Positions 1 to 12,518 of a stretch of 64,000 bases of DNA are shown here, piece by piece. Source of the DNA: Lepraria neglecta (taxonomy: Eukaryota > Ascomycota > Lecanoromycetes > Lecanorales > Stereocaulaceae); NCBI GenBank assembly GCA_033220425.1, contig JASNWA010000002.1, forward strand, positions 62,001 through 126,000. Reading direction: 5' to 3'. Each line of letters opens with the position of its first letter. Position 1 is the stretch's first letter. The notes under the pieces were generated by a model. It was given only the letters and a program-made list of their open reading frames with translations. It had not been told where the DNA came from and did no database searches. A program made the position numbers and the translations under genes.

Positions 1-177
1 CTAACGAGTTAACTTCTAAGGGATCGACTAAGAGAGCCCTGCTGTTAGAACGACCACGTCTTATATAAGGTTTACTACCCCTAAGAACGTCTATTAGCGG
101 ATTATATATATCAATGATCGAAAGAATAACTTAATAGTATAATACATTAATGTTCTTTTCGTACGCGTTGACGTTAT

Positions 178-585
178 TGTTAGAACCATGGGTTCTAACA
201 GGACTGTCCTATAGGACAAGGTGCTACAGATAGGACTAGCAGCTGAAGCGATGAGCGCTGGAGCGCTGAGCGATCAAGCGATCAGGAATAATAAGCGCTG
301 GAGCGCTGAGCGATCGAGCGCTCATGGATTGCTTGGCAGGATTTCTTATGTCTATATATACGGGGCTTTGCCCGTTGTTTGGAACAGTGTATTCAACTTG
401 ATCAATCTTCCTGGTACTCCTTGCACTATACTTTACTAGTTATTAATATAGAACGTATTGACTACCTTCAACCACAAAGACTGCTATTCTACCTAAGTAA
501 CTCCTCTCCTATAGAAGCATAAGACGCCTACACCCATACCCGGTTATCACACCGTTAGGTAAACGATCGGACGTAGGTCATAACA
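178..585 (+). repeat. 5' LTR of the chromovirus
   Basis: A 408-bp repeat with TG...CA ends, same length as the 3' copy. It differs from it mainly by C/T and G/A transitions (for example ACCATGGG versus ACTATGGG near the start), as expected for RIP. Inside (about 249-325) is a cluster of AGCGCT and GCGATC palindromes arranged as an imperfect tandem repeat. The apparent ORF here is LTR sequence, not a gene. Confidence 0.93.
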
Positions 586-699
586 CTTTGAACACCCTAA
601 GGGATAAGTTCTTCAGCAACTTCAGGCAGAAACCCTACCCTAAGCACCTCAACGGTTACTGGCCAGAGACGCTATACCATAGACGAAGGATCTAGAAAA

Positions 700-3600
700 A
701 GGATCAAGGTTATAGTACCAGACCTATACTATAGAGACAGGGATAAGCTTGAGCCATAGCTTATACAAGTACAACTATACCTTCTATTCCAGGGAGACTT
801 GCTCCTAGTAACCAGATATACTACCTTCGCTATATCCTACCTACGAGGACAGGCCTAAAAGTAGGTCGAACCTTTCCTAAAGAAGTATATAGAAGACGAC
901 GACGAAGACGGCGACGTTAAGTTATAGATAGAAAGTATACCAAAGTTTATAGTTAAAATCCGCCGTATATTCAGACCTTCTAATAAGGCAAACGTAGTAA
1001 TACGTATTATTTAGTATATAAAGTAGAAGAAGTCAGCGTTAGAGTTTTCAACTCAGTTTCAAATATACGCTACTAAAATAGGCTAGGATAATAATACGCT
1101 AATAATAATATATTATTAGGGCCTTAAAGATAATATTAAAGACGAGCTTATAAGATTCGGAGGAGTAATTAATACTCTAGACGGACTTATAGAGAATACG
1201 ATCGAGATTAATAATAAGCTATTCGAATAATCTATAGAGAAGTAGTATAACGGAGGAGTTAGCGGAACCTAGTAAGAAGGATTCTTTTCGAAAACAAGGA
1301 ATTACTAATAAGACTACGGGGAATATAATACTTATTGTAGTATAGTGCTAATAGAGATTAACTTTATCTAGATAGGAAAGAAGAAAGGAAACTTTAAAGG
1401 GAAAAAGCAGTATAGGGGAAAGAAAGTAATTACTTACTATAGCTATAGCAAACTGGGCTATATAGCTAGAGACTACAGGTCGAAGAATATAGTATACCGA
1501 CCGCAGATTAATATAATAGAAGGAGGACCTCTAGATAACGAGGAAAACTCCGAAGGAATATAGCTACCCTACGATATAGAAGAATTAGATCAGGATTCGG
1601 AAGATAATACCTTCGAATTAGAATTTAATAAAGAAGTATAGAGGTATTACTATAGGGATAGTAACAGATTTTAATAATATAAGATAGGTTAGGAATAACG
1701 GAAAGCTAGTCTAGAGAGACTAGTATCGATACCCGAACCTAGATCTACTATATCCCAAGTAGAAGGAAAATTGCCGGAAGTTAGAGAACCTTAATCGGAT
1801 AAAGATAAATATAAACTCTTCGACAAGATCGAAAGCAAAGTATAAGGTATACTAAATAAGCAACTATCTATAAAACCTAAATGGGACGAACCTATACGAG
1901 ACTATCAATACGATAGGGAATATTAGTAATATAGCGAGATTCCATATACTGAGTATATATTACCTGATTATTTAATATATAGAGAAGAAAGGGGCTATCT
2001 AGCGAAAGAGTATACGGTACCTTTACTTAAGAAAGCTTACTATAGAGAGATATAGTAGTATAAGTATAAGGAAGATAGGTACTAATAGTATCTTGCGAGT
2101 AAAAGGAAGTATTACTACTTCCTATACTTTATAGAAAAGTAGGAAAAAGAAAGGAATAACTTACTCAAAGTCTTTAAGAGAGGAGCTTATAACTAGGTAC
2201 TATAGTATAGCTACCTATATAATAAATATATTCCGTATAAGGGTATAAAGGAAGTATATAGATTCCTACTATTATAGGGAAAAGAGTAATCTCTTATACT
2301 ACAGGGAAGTATAAGGAGATTAATATATTATTCCCCAAACAACAATTATATTCCGCCTAATACCATACTTATATTATTATACTAGTAAATATTAATAGAT
2401 AGCGGACCGTAGCGATAATAGACAGCGGAGCTATAGGAAATTTTATCTCAAGGAACTTAGTAGACTCGAGCGGCCTACCAACCCGAAAGAAGAAATTATC
2501 TTACGAGCTACGTCTAGCCGATAGGTTAGTATTCTTAATAGGAAAAGTAGAGGAGGAAATACTCTCCCTACTAGTAATAATTCAGTAATACTATAAGGAG
2601 ATTATATTCGATATAGTTAGGATAGCCACTTACAATATTATTTTGGGAATACCTTAGTTAAATAAATATAACCCAGAAATCAACTAGAAGATAAAAGTAT
2701 TTAAATTCGGATGATCTAGGAATATTACTAGTATTAGACCTATTAGTTAATAGTAGACGATAATAGATAAGAGAAAGAACCGAAGACCAGTCGAAGTATA
2801 TATTACTTTATTCTTAAATAATAAGAGCGACTTCTAAGAGAGAAGGCTTAACTCCTTAGTTACTAGTAAAGGTTAGCGGGATACTAAAGAGAGAGCTATT
2901 AAAGGAAAGGACGAACCTTCTATAATCCCTCAGGAATATAAATAGTAGGTATACCTATTCGAGGAAGAGACGAGCGTAAAAGCGTTACCTAAGTACCAGC
3001 TATAGGATTATAAGATCGAACTCGAACCTAGCAAGGCGCCGATATTTAGACCTATCTATATATTATCAGAAAAGGAACTTACTATACTTCGCGGGTATAT
3101 CGATAAGAACCTTAAGAAAGGATTTATTCGGGAATCCAAATTACTAGTAGGTTATCTAATCCTCTTCGCGCTGAAGAAGGACGGAAGCTTAAGACTATAC
3201 GTCGACTATCGAAAGTTAAACGATATTACTATTAAGAATAGATATCCTTTACTAAATATCAGCGAGCTATAGGATCGGCTCGGTAAGGCAAAGATATTCA
3301 CAAAACTAGACCTTAGGGGCGTATATAACCTAATCTAGATGAAAGAAGGCGAAGAATGGAAAACTACCTTTCGGACTAGATATAGCTACTACGAGTACCT
3401 AGTAATACCGTTTAGACTTACTAACGCACTAGTAACCTACTAAGTACTTATTAATAACGTCGTATGAGCATACTTAGATCGAATAGTAATAGTGTACCTC
3501 GATAATATCTTAATATACTCTAAGAAGAAGGAAGAATATATTAAGTATATATAAGACGTTATTAAATGCTTATTATAAGCGGGACTTCTCCTTAAACCAG

Positions 3601-5790
3601 AAAAGTGCGAATTTTACAGGGACTCTATTAAGTTCCTAGGATTTATAGTCAGTATAAAAGGTATTAGTATAAGCCTAGAAAAGATCAAAGCTATAGCGGA
3701 ATAGCCTATACTATAGGACGTCAAAGCAGTACAAAGTTTCTTAGGATTTGCTAACTTTAACAGGAAGTTTATTAAGGGCTACTTAAAGAAAGTACTTCTA
3801 CTTACGGATATTATAAAGAAGGATATTAGATTTATATAGGGATAAGAATAATAAAGGTTATTTAATACATTAAAGAAAGTATATATAGACCTACTAGTGC
3901 TCTATACCTTTCAAGCTAACGAACCGGCTCGTATTAAAATAGATACCTCGGATCTTGTAATAGGAGTATACCTTTATTAAATAAAGGACTAAAAGTAGTA
4001 TCTAGTTACCTACTTTTCACGAAAAATATCAGTAGTAGAACAGAACTATAATATACACGACAAAGAACTACTTGCCGTAGTATATATACTTTAAAATTAG
4101 AGAGTATATATAGAAAGCTACTTAGACCTAACTATCTTTATAGATTATAAGAATCTTCTTAATTTTATAATAACGAAAGAGTTAAATAGAAGATAAGTTA
4201 GATAGTTAGAACTACTCGGACAATATAAGTTTAAGATAACCTATACCCCAGGAAAAGATAATGGTCGAGTAGATACGCTTAGTAGGCGATTAGACTATAT
4301 AGAGGAAAAGAACGTTACAGAATAACTAATCCTAAAACGAGAAGCCGATAGATCATTAGTACTATATTAGGTATTAGCAATAACCCTTTGTATATTAGGA
4401 CCTAATATAACTAATAGGATTATAAAGGCCTATAATAACGATATATTCGTAATAAAGCTACGACAGGATTAACTAGATTTAGTATTACTTAGATATTAGG
4501 GAAAGACTTACTTACCTGATATATACGTTAAAGAAGTAATTAGGGATCACTACGATAACCCTTTACAAGGTCACCCTAGAGTATCCAAGATAATAGAACT
4601 CCTAGGACGAGGATACGTAGCGCCGAAACTTCGGACGCGTATTAAGTAATATATTAAAGAATATATTTAATACCAGTAGAATAAGTCTATACGATACGCC
4701 AAGTACAGACAAATTCAGTTTGCGCCTATACTAGAATCACTATAGGATAATATCATAATAGACTTTATAGTTAAACTACTACCTTTAAAGGACCCAGCTA
4801 TATAGGATACCTTCGATTCAATTATGGTTATTATAGACAAACTTATAAAATATATAATTATAATACCTTTCAAGGAGATATATAAAGCGGATTAGTTAGC
4901 CTTTATATTACTCGACAAGTTAATAAGGGATTATAGTATACCTAAGTCGATAATATCCGACAGAGACAAGTTATTTACTTCTAACTATTAGAGAATATTA
5001 ATAGTAGCGATTAGAACTAAACTTCGGATATTAACGGTATACTATCTATAGACTAATAGATAAACGGAACGCGCAAACCAAATAATAGAAGTATATCTCA
5101 GATATTATATAAACCTAAAATAAGATAACTAGGTTTTACTACTTCTAATAGTATAACTAGTATATAACGATAAGAGATCAGATACGACAGGTCTAATACT
5201 ATTCTTTACCAACTATAGGAAGAATATAAATATATTTCTGTAAGTAAGGGACGGACCTAATATAGAAAAAGCCTTAGTTAAGGTAGGAGAGCTAAAGAAT
5301 TTATATAGAGATATATAAAAGATAATTAAGAGCTTAAATAATAAGTTAAAGGGATAAGTTAATAGTAAAAGAAAGAATATTCCTTAGCTTAAAGAGGGGG
5401 ATAAAGTATACCTCTTAATAAAAAATATAAAGATAACGAGACTAAGCAAGAAACTGGATTATATTAAAGTTAGACTATTCTTAATTAAGAAGGTAAAGGG
5501 GGCTGTTAACTATAAACTCGAGCTTCTACCTGACGCTAAGGTATATCCGGTATTCTATATCTTACTTCTGGAGCCAGCAGACTCTAATATACTACTCTAA
5601 GAAATATTTTATTATAATATTAAGGAAGAAATAGAATATAAGGTTAAGAGGATCCTGGATAGAAGAAATTAGTTCTATCTGGTTAAATAGAAAGGGTACG
5701 ACAAAACGGAAAGTACCTGGGAACCTCTTAGGAACCTTGCGGGGAATTGCGGGGAACGTCTACGAGAGTTCTATTAGAGGCAAGAGAGGA
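700..5790 (+). pseudogene. Chromovirus gag-pol, destroyed by RIP
   Basis: No long open frame survives, but ordered motifs can be read through many stops. At about 1432-1479 there is a gag CCHC knuckle with its Cys and His read as Tyr or Ser (YYSYSKLGYIARDY). At about 2415-2450 there is an aspartic protease DSGA motif. RT at about 3090-3700 includes LDLRGVYNL and YLDNILIYS, where the second catalytic Asp of YLDD is now Asn. RNase H at about 3930-4270 has HDKELLAVV. Integrase spans about 4540-5300. At about 5634-5720 a chromodomain reads VKRILDRRN...KGYDKTESTWEPL. C-to-Y and D-to-N changes and TAG stops are what C-to-T and G-to-A mutation on both strands gives. Confidence 0.88.
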
Positions 5791-6303
5791 CCAGTTAAAA
5801 CCCTTAGGGACTTCTAAACCGTTGGGGAAATCGAACCGCTCGGAACTAACGTCGAACATAAGGTTGTCCGGAGCCGCTAAGGAAGCCCTTTGATCCTCCT
5901 CTAGCTCTGCGATATTTAAAAGTTCCCTTTTAACAAGTCTCCTTTTTTCCTCTTTAATACAATCTTCCTCCGCTTATAACTATATAAGCTTAGTAACTAT
6001 TTCACGAATCTCGGTACGAACTTTCTTTCGCGCGCTTTTAATACGGCGTATCTCAAGGGGCGATACCACAAGGTCGCACTTCTTACTACCAGCTACGCAG
6101 GCGGAATAACAATCGGAGTTAGATCCTACTAAACACTATCTACCTAGACGGGTATAGTTATTATAAGGATATATAACGGCTTCTAAGAGTTCCTTAGAAA
6201 GTTCGGTACGACGGACAACAGGGTCCTTGGATTATTTGGTACGTTAGGGTGGCATAAAGGATGGATAGTTTCTCGGGACGAGAAATCTGGAAGAGGGGGC
6301 TAG

Positions 6304-6711
6304 TGTTAGAACTATGGGTTCTGACAGGACTGTCCTATAGGACAAGGTGCTATAGATAGGACTAGTAGCTGAAGCGATGAGCGCTGGAGCGCTGAGCGAT
6401 CAAGCGATTAGGAATAATGAGCGCTGGAGCGCTGAGCGATCGAGCGCTCATAGATTGCTTGGCAGGATTTCTTATGTCTACATATACGGGGCTTTGCCCG
6501 TTGTTTGGAACAGTGTGTTCAACTTGATCAATCTTCCTGGTACTCCTTGCACTATACTTTACTAGTTATCAACATAGAACGCATTGACTACCTTCAACCA
6601 CAAAGACTGCCATTCTACCTGAGTGACTCCTCTCCCACAGAAGCATAAGACGCCTACACCCATACCCGGTTATCGCACCGTTAGGTAAACGATCGGACGT
6701 GGGTCGTAACA
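6304..6711 (+). repeat. 3' LTR of the chromovirus
   Basis: The 408-bp copy of the 178-585 repeat, preceded by the polypurine tract at 6289-6299 and followed by target duplication GTTAT (6712-6716). It is less RIP-mutated than the 5' copy towards its 3' end (CACAGAAG versus TATAGAAG, GTGGGTCGTAACA versus GTAGGTCATAACA). Confidence 0.93.
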
Positions 6712-7256
6712 GTTATTTACTAAAAAGGCGTTTAACTGGAAAGCAAGGGAAATGGTAAGGTCTGACAGCTTCGGCTTCTCCGCTTCTCGAGTAACTCCTG
6801 TCTGGCTTATAAGGAGCTCGTTATTAATAACTGATTAAAGATGGTATTTTCGTGTCAAAGGAAAAGCTTTGTTCAACGTAAGGTATAGAGGCGGTGACGT
6901 AATCTAGTGACTCAATTCTTCGGCAGAAATTCGTACCGCGCCAAGCGTTAGGGGCGAAATCCGGACATGGAATAGCGCCCTAACAGAATTTGCTACTATA
7001 CGCAAAGTACACTGACGCAGAAGGTCGCTGATATAGCTTCGTAGATAGTGTAGTTCTTGTAGCCTTACAGTGTAGTTCAGACGGAAAATGGATGAGGCGT
7101 TCTCGGTTCGGTCCGAAGTGGTGACGGTGGTAGTGATGGTGCGGTGAGGCACTGGTGCGGAAATGGTGCTGTTGCGGCGAATCAAATGACTCGTACAGCA
7201 GGTGGACTGGTACAGTACGAATGTACTGGCTGGTGTACGGCGGGAATGAACACACT
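6712..7256. other. Non-RIPed stretch, possibly interior of a truncated minus-strand LTR element
   Basis: No convincing gene. Base composition is balanced, unlike the flanks. Several overlapping short frames exist on both strands and none resembles a known protein. Because the LTR-like tandem at 7272-7597 appears to be in minus orientation, this stretch lies where that element's interior would begin. It was later cut by the chromovirus insertion at 6712. This assignment is inference. Confidence 0.3.
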
Positions 7257-7259
7257 GCC

Positions 7260-7597
7260 GTTGCTACTAATTGGCAGGGTCTCAGTAATGATGAAATATG
7301 CAACGCGGAAAGCAATCACAATGAACGAGTTATTGGGGTTGAATGAGCTATTGATTCTTTCTAGCTACTGAGCGGAAGAAATACATAAGGCAAGCGCAAG
7401 CGCTTACTAATCCAGCAACCATAACAGTTCGTTGCTACCAATTGGCAGGGTCTCAGTAATGATGAAATATGCAACGCGGAAAGCAATCACAATGAACGAG
7501 TTATTGGGGTTGAATGAGCTGTTGATTCTTTCTAGCTACTGAGCGGAAGAAATACATAAGGCAAGCGCAAGCGCTTACTAATCCAGCAACCATAACA
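7260..7597 (-). repeat. 171-bp tandem duplication, probably LTR-PBS-LTR of a minus-strand element
   Basis: Two near-identical 171-bp units (7260-7430 and 7431-7597) differ at only a few positions. Read on the minus strand each starts TGTTATGGTTGCTGG and ends CTGCCA, giving two 155-bp LTR-like blocks (7597-7443 and 7426-7272). They are separated by ATTGGTAGCAACGAAC, which looks like a tRNA primer-binding site. A second partial PBS-like copy follows at 7271-7257. The tandem is directly visible; the LTR/PBS reading is inference. Confidence 0.6.
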
Positions 7598-10500
7598 ATA
7601 AGCGTTATATACCTGCTATTATATATTCTAATTACGGGTTATAAAATACTACGAGGGCTATATAGCCTATATCTATATACGCTGATCTGACGCCTGTCAA
7701 GTAGGTCTTAACTATCTTCGCCTTGACCCGTTTCGTACGAAGGTCTACTATCTAACTAGCTAATAAGTTTACTATCGCTAGGAAGGGAGGTATAATCCCC
7801 TTAAGTATATAGTAGATAATATATAACTGCGTTAGTATAGTATACGTTTTTCGGGTTTTTATTACTAACCCCTACTATAGGAGTCGAGCGGCTTCTCGTG
7901 GCAGTACGGTCTAACTATACCAAGATTATAGTAGGTCCCGCCCTGATTCGGCGGAGATGTAGCTAGGTGACCTAGCTGAGGGTATCTGTTAGCGATTTTT
8001 CGATACCGGAATCGCGAGAGGTTATCAGCCAGTTGGTTAGCCCCTGTTGGGATCCATTTCGGAACCAAGTAGATATTATATCTAGCTATAAGTATAGCTA
8101 TATCCCTTAGTAGGGCCATAGCTGGTCTACGGATCGAGGATTTATACAGCCTATAGATATAGGCAAGACCCCTAGAGTCGTTCCAACTATAGCTGAATCG
8201 CGTAAAGAATGGCCTTCATTTCTTTAAATTATATGTCTTTGCGACGATAGCGTGTAGTAATCGGTATACTAAAGACGTCCTGGACCGAGTACAAACGGGT
8301 TGGGTGATTAAGAATGTAGCCCTCTATACCAAGCCTCCTAGAGGCGTCAGTCTATATATGCCACGATAGTCGACTACCGACGTGATATAGTAGTTAGAGG
8401 CTATTCCAGTCCTTTAAGAAGGTATGCTACTATAGTAGATCCGCCCTTATAGCTACAGTAGTATCTAGAATAGCTACTGGCCTTCGAATTATATTAAAAA
8501 GTCGCCTTAAGAAGGCCCTCCCTAGAACTATAATTTTAGCAGTAAATGATAGAAAACCGACTATAGACTCGAGCTCCGCGTATAGGATTGTGGGCCTTTT
8601 AAGGAGGCCTTGCGCTGTATTTCTCGCCCTATCCAGCTTATCCGGAGGGAGTTATACCTATATAAGGATACTATCGAATTCAATTCCTATAAAGTCGGCC
8701 TTTATACCTATCGTATCCTTCGAATAGTTAACTGACAGGCCTAATTCGTTATATACTTAATCGAATTAATAGCTATATACGGTAGTGTTAGCTTATAGTA
8801 CTAGAATAGCGAAGAAATCGTCTAAGTAGTATAATACTATAGCCTATAGCAGCGCTATAGTTATAATCTAGTTAACTACCTTCGTAAACAGGTTAAAGAG
8901 GAACGGTACTATACGTAAACCAAAGGGTAGATAGCGTTCTTTCTAGTAGAAACTATCGTAGTAGAAACCTAGTAGCTACTAGTCTAAAGTAGCTACTAGA
9001 ATATAACGAAAGGCGTCTTTCAGGTCTCGTTTAACGAATTAAGCCCCTAGACCTTACTATAGTAGCGTATCTACAGCGTTATCGTATATTATATACTCTA
9101 AAGCACCCTAATTATAAGGTATACCGTTATTAACTGAGCTGCTATATAGAAATAAGAGGTTATAAATACGTCTCTAACCCCTATCGTGCTTTAGGACTAA
9201 ACCTAGCGGCGAATAGACGTATCGGGGCTCCGTTTAATGGTCTACTTAAGTTAACTAGTTATACTAGAGCTATTTTTGAAGGTCTATAGTTAATATATCC
9301 GGTGCTGTATATACGGATTAGTAGTTTTAACTAAGGTATTAGATGTCTATACCTCTATACCCGATTTTTGCCCCCTTCTAAAGAATAGCCGCTAGGGTCT
9401 TGGCGAAGGTTCAATCGGGGTGATTCTTTAACTATTAGTACTAACTATCAACGCGCAACGGGCTCTAATAGGGTAGATCTAGATCGGATAGGTCGACGAG
9501 TAGGTATAGAAAGCCTTCTACTACGTATAGTAGCGATATAGGTACCTGCAGGTACTATAGGAGTTATTCCGACTTAGAAATTCGGTTTACTAGTAGTATT
9601 AGGTTAGTATTAATCGAGGCCGAGTTAGCCCTTGGGCACGTATTCGCTAGGTGATTCTACTAATATATAGAATAGATATAAAGATACCTATAGCGGTTAC
9701 GTAAATAGTAGTCGCTATTAAATAATCTATACGTGAATAGGCCCGAAGAGGAGGATTTTAAGGCGTTACTACCTACGTATAACCTAGTATCTCCCTATAC
9801 GGATATCCTTCGGACTAAAAGGTCTAAATAGTGTCTATTATCGATCGACTAGGCTACTAGATTATCCTAACCACTCAGGATACGTATAGTAATGAATACG
9901 TGATAGTATACGCGGATAGAGTTAAATCTATAGTATATATATAGCTCTATAAGGCGAAGGCGATAGTCCGAAAGGGCTACCTATAACTATATACTTACTA
10001 TAGGGTGTGTATAGTAATAAACGGCCTGGCTATATACCTCGAAGCATTATAGGAGGTATACTAACCCGTTAGTCTCCTAGATTATATCGCTATCTATACG
10101 ATTAGTATAGTTATAGGCTAGCTTTATAAGGTATTCCGTTTTAAATATTCTAAAGAAGATTTACTTAAAATACTTAATATTAATAGTATAATAGCGTTTA
10201 TAAAGACTAAGAAAGGGCTTCTTACCTTCTCTATACCTGAAAGAGACTATTAGACTATCCCCCTCCTCTGAGTTAGTACTAGAAATAGATAAATAGCGAT
10301 AACGATAACAGTAACGGTGACTATATAACTTAGAGACTCGATAGCAACCCTAGTAATCGCGCTGGTCCTCTAGCGCCGCTAGGCGGTATTTTAACTCCCG
10401 AATTTGATTACGGTAACTAGGAGGAGGTATCTCGTCGATAAGGCTTGGGCTAATAGTTCCCGAAGAGGTGGCAGATACTTGTAAATCGAGGGGAGGTGTA

Positions 10501-10640
10501 GGAGCCCTCCGGGTGGCTATTTTAGCTCGTTTAGGGTCCTTGGAGGACGTTTTGGGGGCCGTCCTGGAGGCTTTCTTGGATACCTTCTTGGAGGTAGCTG
10601 ATTTATATATAGCGACGGCTATGACTAGGTGATACTAAGG
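7598..10640 (-). pseudogene. RIPed DIRS-like (tyrosine-recombinase) retroelement, truncated
   Basis: Reading the minus strand through stops gives, in order: a Lys/Ser-rich gag-like start (about 10620-10400, SKKVSKKASRTAPKTSSK); reverse transcriptase at about 9300-8800 with RYLPFGLRIVPFLFNLF and catalytic YLDDFFAIL (about 8847-8815); an RNase H end with WIPTGANQLADNLSRF (about 8070-8010); and a tyrosine-recombinase N-terminal segment (about 7790-7610, KTYLTGVRSAYIDIGY). RT and RNase H followed by a tyrosine recombinase is the DIRS order. The recombinase is cut off at 7598 by the LTR-like tandem, so its catalytic domain is absent. The whole stretch is TpA-rich with many TAG stops. No LTRs or inverted ends were identified. 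Confidence 0.72.
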
Positions 10641-12060
10641 TATTTATACTTAGAAAGAGGGGTAGAAGAATATAAGTATAGATAGAATGAAAGAATAGAT
10701 GGACTAATATATATATAGTATTACTAGTACTGGCAAATCTAGACTGATTAAGATAATTTCTAGCTACTTAGCCTATTATACTTAGAAGTAGGTAGTTCTC
10801 TAAGCTACTCCTACCGGTATAGCTACTTATAATATCTATAGTACTATTCTATACTAATTACTTAGTATTACTATTAACAGGGAATTTAATAACCTTAGTA
10901 TCGAGTACCTCGTAAGACTCTAGGATATCTTCCGAAATATTAAGCTTCTTATTATTAATAAGAAATTAATAATAGGCCTTAGGTTTCTTAGCTAGATTAA
11001 CCGCTAACTCCGCTAGATCTAAGCCTATTCTAATACGCCTTTTAGAGGCGTTAATCTACTCTTCTGCAGAGACTTTAGCTAGCTAGCCCTAGTAATAGAT
11101 ATACCTCTATATTAGCTACTATCTATAAAATATAGTAAGGATTAATAAATCGGGAAAAATGCCTTTAGCTCTATCGATACTACGAAAACTCTAGTCTAGA
11201 GTATATACTAGTAAGGTATTTCGCCTAAAGATATATAGTTCAGGGAGCTACTTAATAAGCTGAGAGAAGGGCCTATTAGTATATAGAACTGGTATTTCTT
11301 TATAGGCCGTACTAAAGGTATTCTACTTAAGTATAAGTAGAATTCCTTTAACGACGTACTCCGTATTTACTCTACTAAAGCTCGTATATAGGACTTTAAT
11401 TTTAACCGCTTAGAGTAACTCTATAAGCCTATACTATAGATTAAGGCCTAAAATAATTATATTAAAGTAAAAGAAGTATAGGCTAAAATTACTAGTAATC
11501 TCGCTAATAAGCTCCTGCTATATAAAGGCGCTAAGGTTATTCTAAGCTAGAATCTATAGATAGAGTAGGGTCTTGTAAACGGGACGATAGAGCGTATATA
11601 TAGTATTCTATAGGATAAGGCTGCTGCTGACTCTAGAACTATACCTGCTTTAGTTATAGTAGACTTTAACTATTATAGGCCTGCGAGAGTTAATATTAAC
11701 GGCACTTATATAGTATCTATCCTCCCTAGATACGCTTAGTAGGATAGTACCTCTACGATATATATACGGACCTAATTCCCCCTTTATCTCGCCTTTGCTA
11801 TTACGGTATATAAAAGCTAGGGATTAATACTATAGAAGGTAGTTCTTAATTTAAGCGACAGCGACTTTACTATAGCTCTTACTTATATAGCCGTATCTAG
11901 GGTAAAAAGTATTAGAGGCCTTGCTATTAAAGCTCTATTCGCTTATAACTACTTTAAAACGATCGTAGCTACTATTATAAGGTATAGGATTAATAACTAG
12001 CGCTATCGACGAGGCCTGCCTCTACGTATATAGACTAACGAGTCTCTAGATCAACCTCTA
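10641..12060 (+). pseudogene. RIPed Helitron/PIF1-type helicase fragment
   Basis: On the plus strand the C-terminal part of a PIF1-family helicase is readable through stops. An NGTIERI segment lies near 11582. At about 11770-11845 the frame reads FPLYLAFAITVYKSQGL, the conserved LTLAFAITVHKSQGLT box with His changed to Tyr. It continues with VVLNLSDSDFTIALTYIAVSRVKSIRGLA (about 11845-11930). These are the last helicase motifs of Helitron Rep-Hel proteins. The Rep domain and N-terminal helicase motifs were not recognised, so this is a 3' fragment, RIP-mutated like its neighbours. Confidence 0.7.
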
Positions 12061-12518
12061 GTAAACCCTATAGCTAACTAAGCCGGTTAAGGATAAGGAC
12101 GAGGACAAGAACAAGGACGAGGCGCGATATTAGGCTATAGTAGGATAGCTAGTTAAGGTCGAGCTTATAAAGGAGGTAGAGATAGGGGAGGTAGAGGAGG
12201 TAGAGGTAGGGAAGGTTAATAAGGATATCGAAGAGCGTCTATACGCTAAACTACTTTAGGAATTAGTATATAATTAAAAAGACTGCGTTTTCGAGCGAAC
12301 TAGAGCTCGGAATAAGTAGGAATATTAGTCTACTTAGCTTACTGCTCGATAGGCCTTTCCGCCTTCTATATCGCCTCCTATCGCTTCCAGCTACCTTCCC
12401 CCTTCTTCGGATATAACTAGATACCCTCTATACAGTCCGAATATACTATAGAAGCGTTATTAGTAGTTTAGAGCGAATCTGATAAATTTGATACATTTAA
12501 TATATTAATAGATATTAG
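12061..12518. other. Low-complexity RIPed sequence, no gene
   Basis: GGA/GGTAGAG-type purine runs (about 12090-12220) are followed by AT-rich sequence up to the 376-bp repeat. It probably belongs to the Helitron remnant, but nothing diagnostic was seen. Confidence 0.4.

Larger units (their letters stand above)
178..6711 (+). mobile_element. Full-length RIP-inactivated Ty3/gypsy chromovirus LTR retrotransposon
   Basis: Two 408-bp direct terminal repeats (178-585 and 6304-6711) begin TGTTAGAAC and end GTAACA or ATAACA. They are flanked by a perfect 5-bp target duplication GTTAT (173-177 and 6712-6716). A purine-rich tract GGAAGAGGGGG (6289-6299) sits just before the 3' LTR. The interior carries decayed gag, protease, RT, RNase H, integrase and chromodomain in that order on the plus strand, which is the chromovirus order. 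The interior is extremely TpA-rich, with TAG/TAA where CAG, CAA or TGG are expected, as RIP produces. The element cannot be autonomous now, but its structure is complete. Confidence 0.93.

Noticed and set aside
221-439. Open frame repeated at 6377-6565 with similar protein
   Set aside because: Both lie inside the two LTR copies of one retrotransposon and start with non-ATG or chance codons. They are repeat sequence, not a gene pair.
7260-7597. CRISPR-like direct repeats
   Set aside because: Only two long units, eukaryotic context and no spacer arrangement; better explained as tandem LTR-like sequence.
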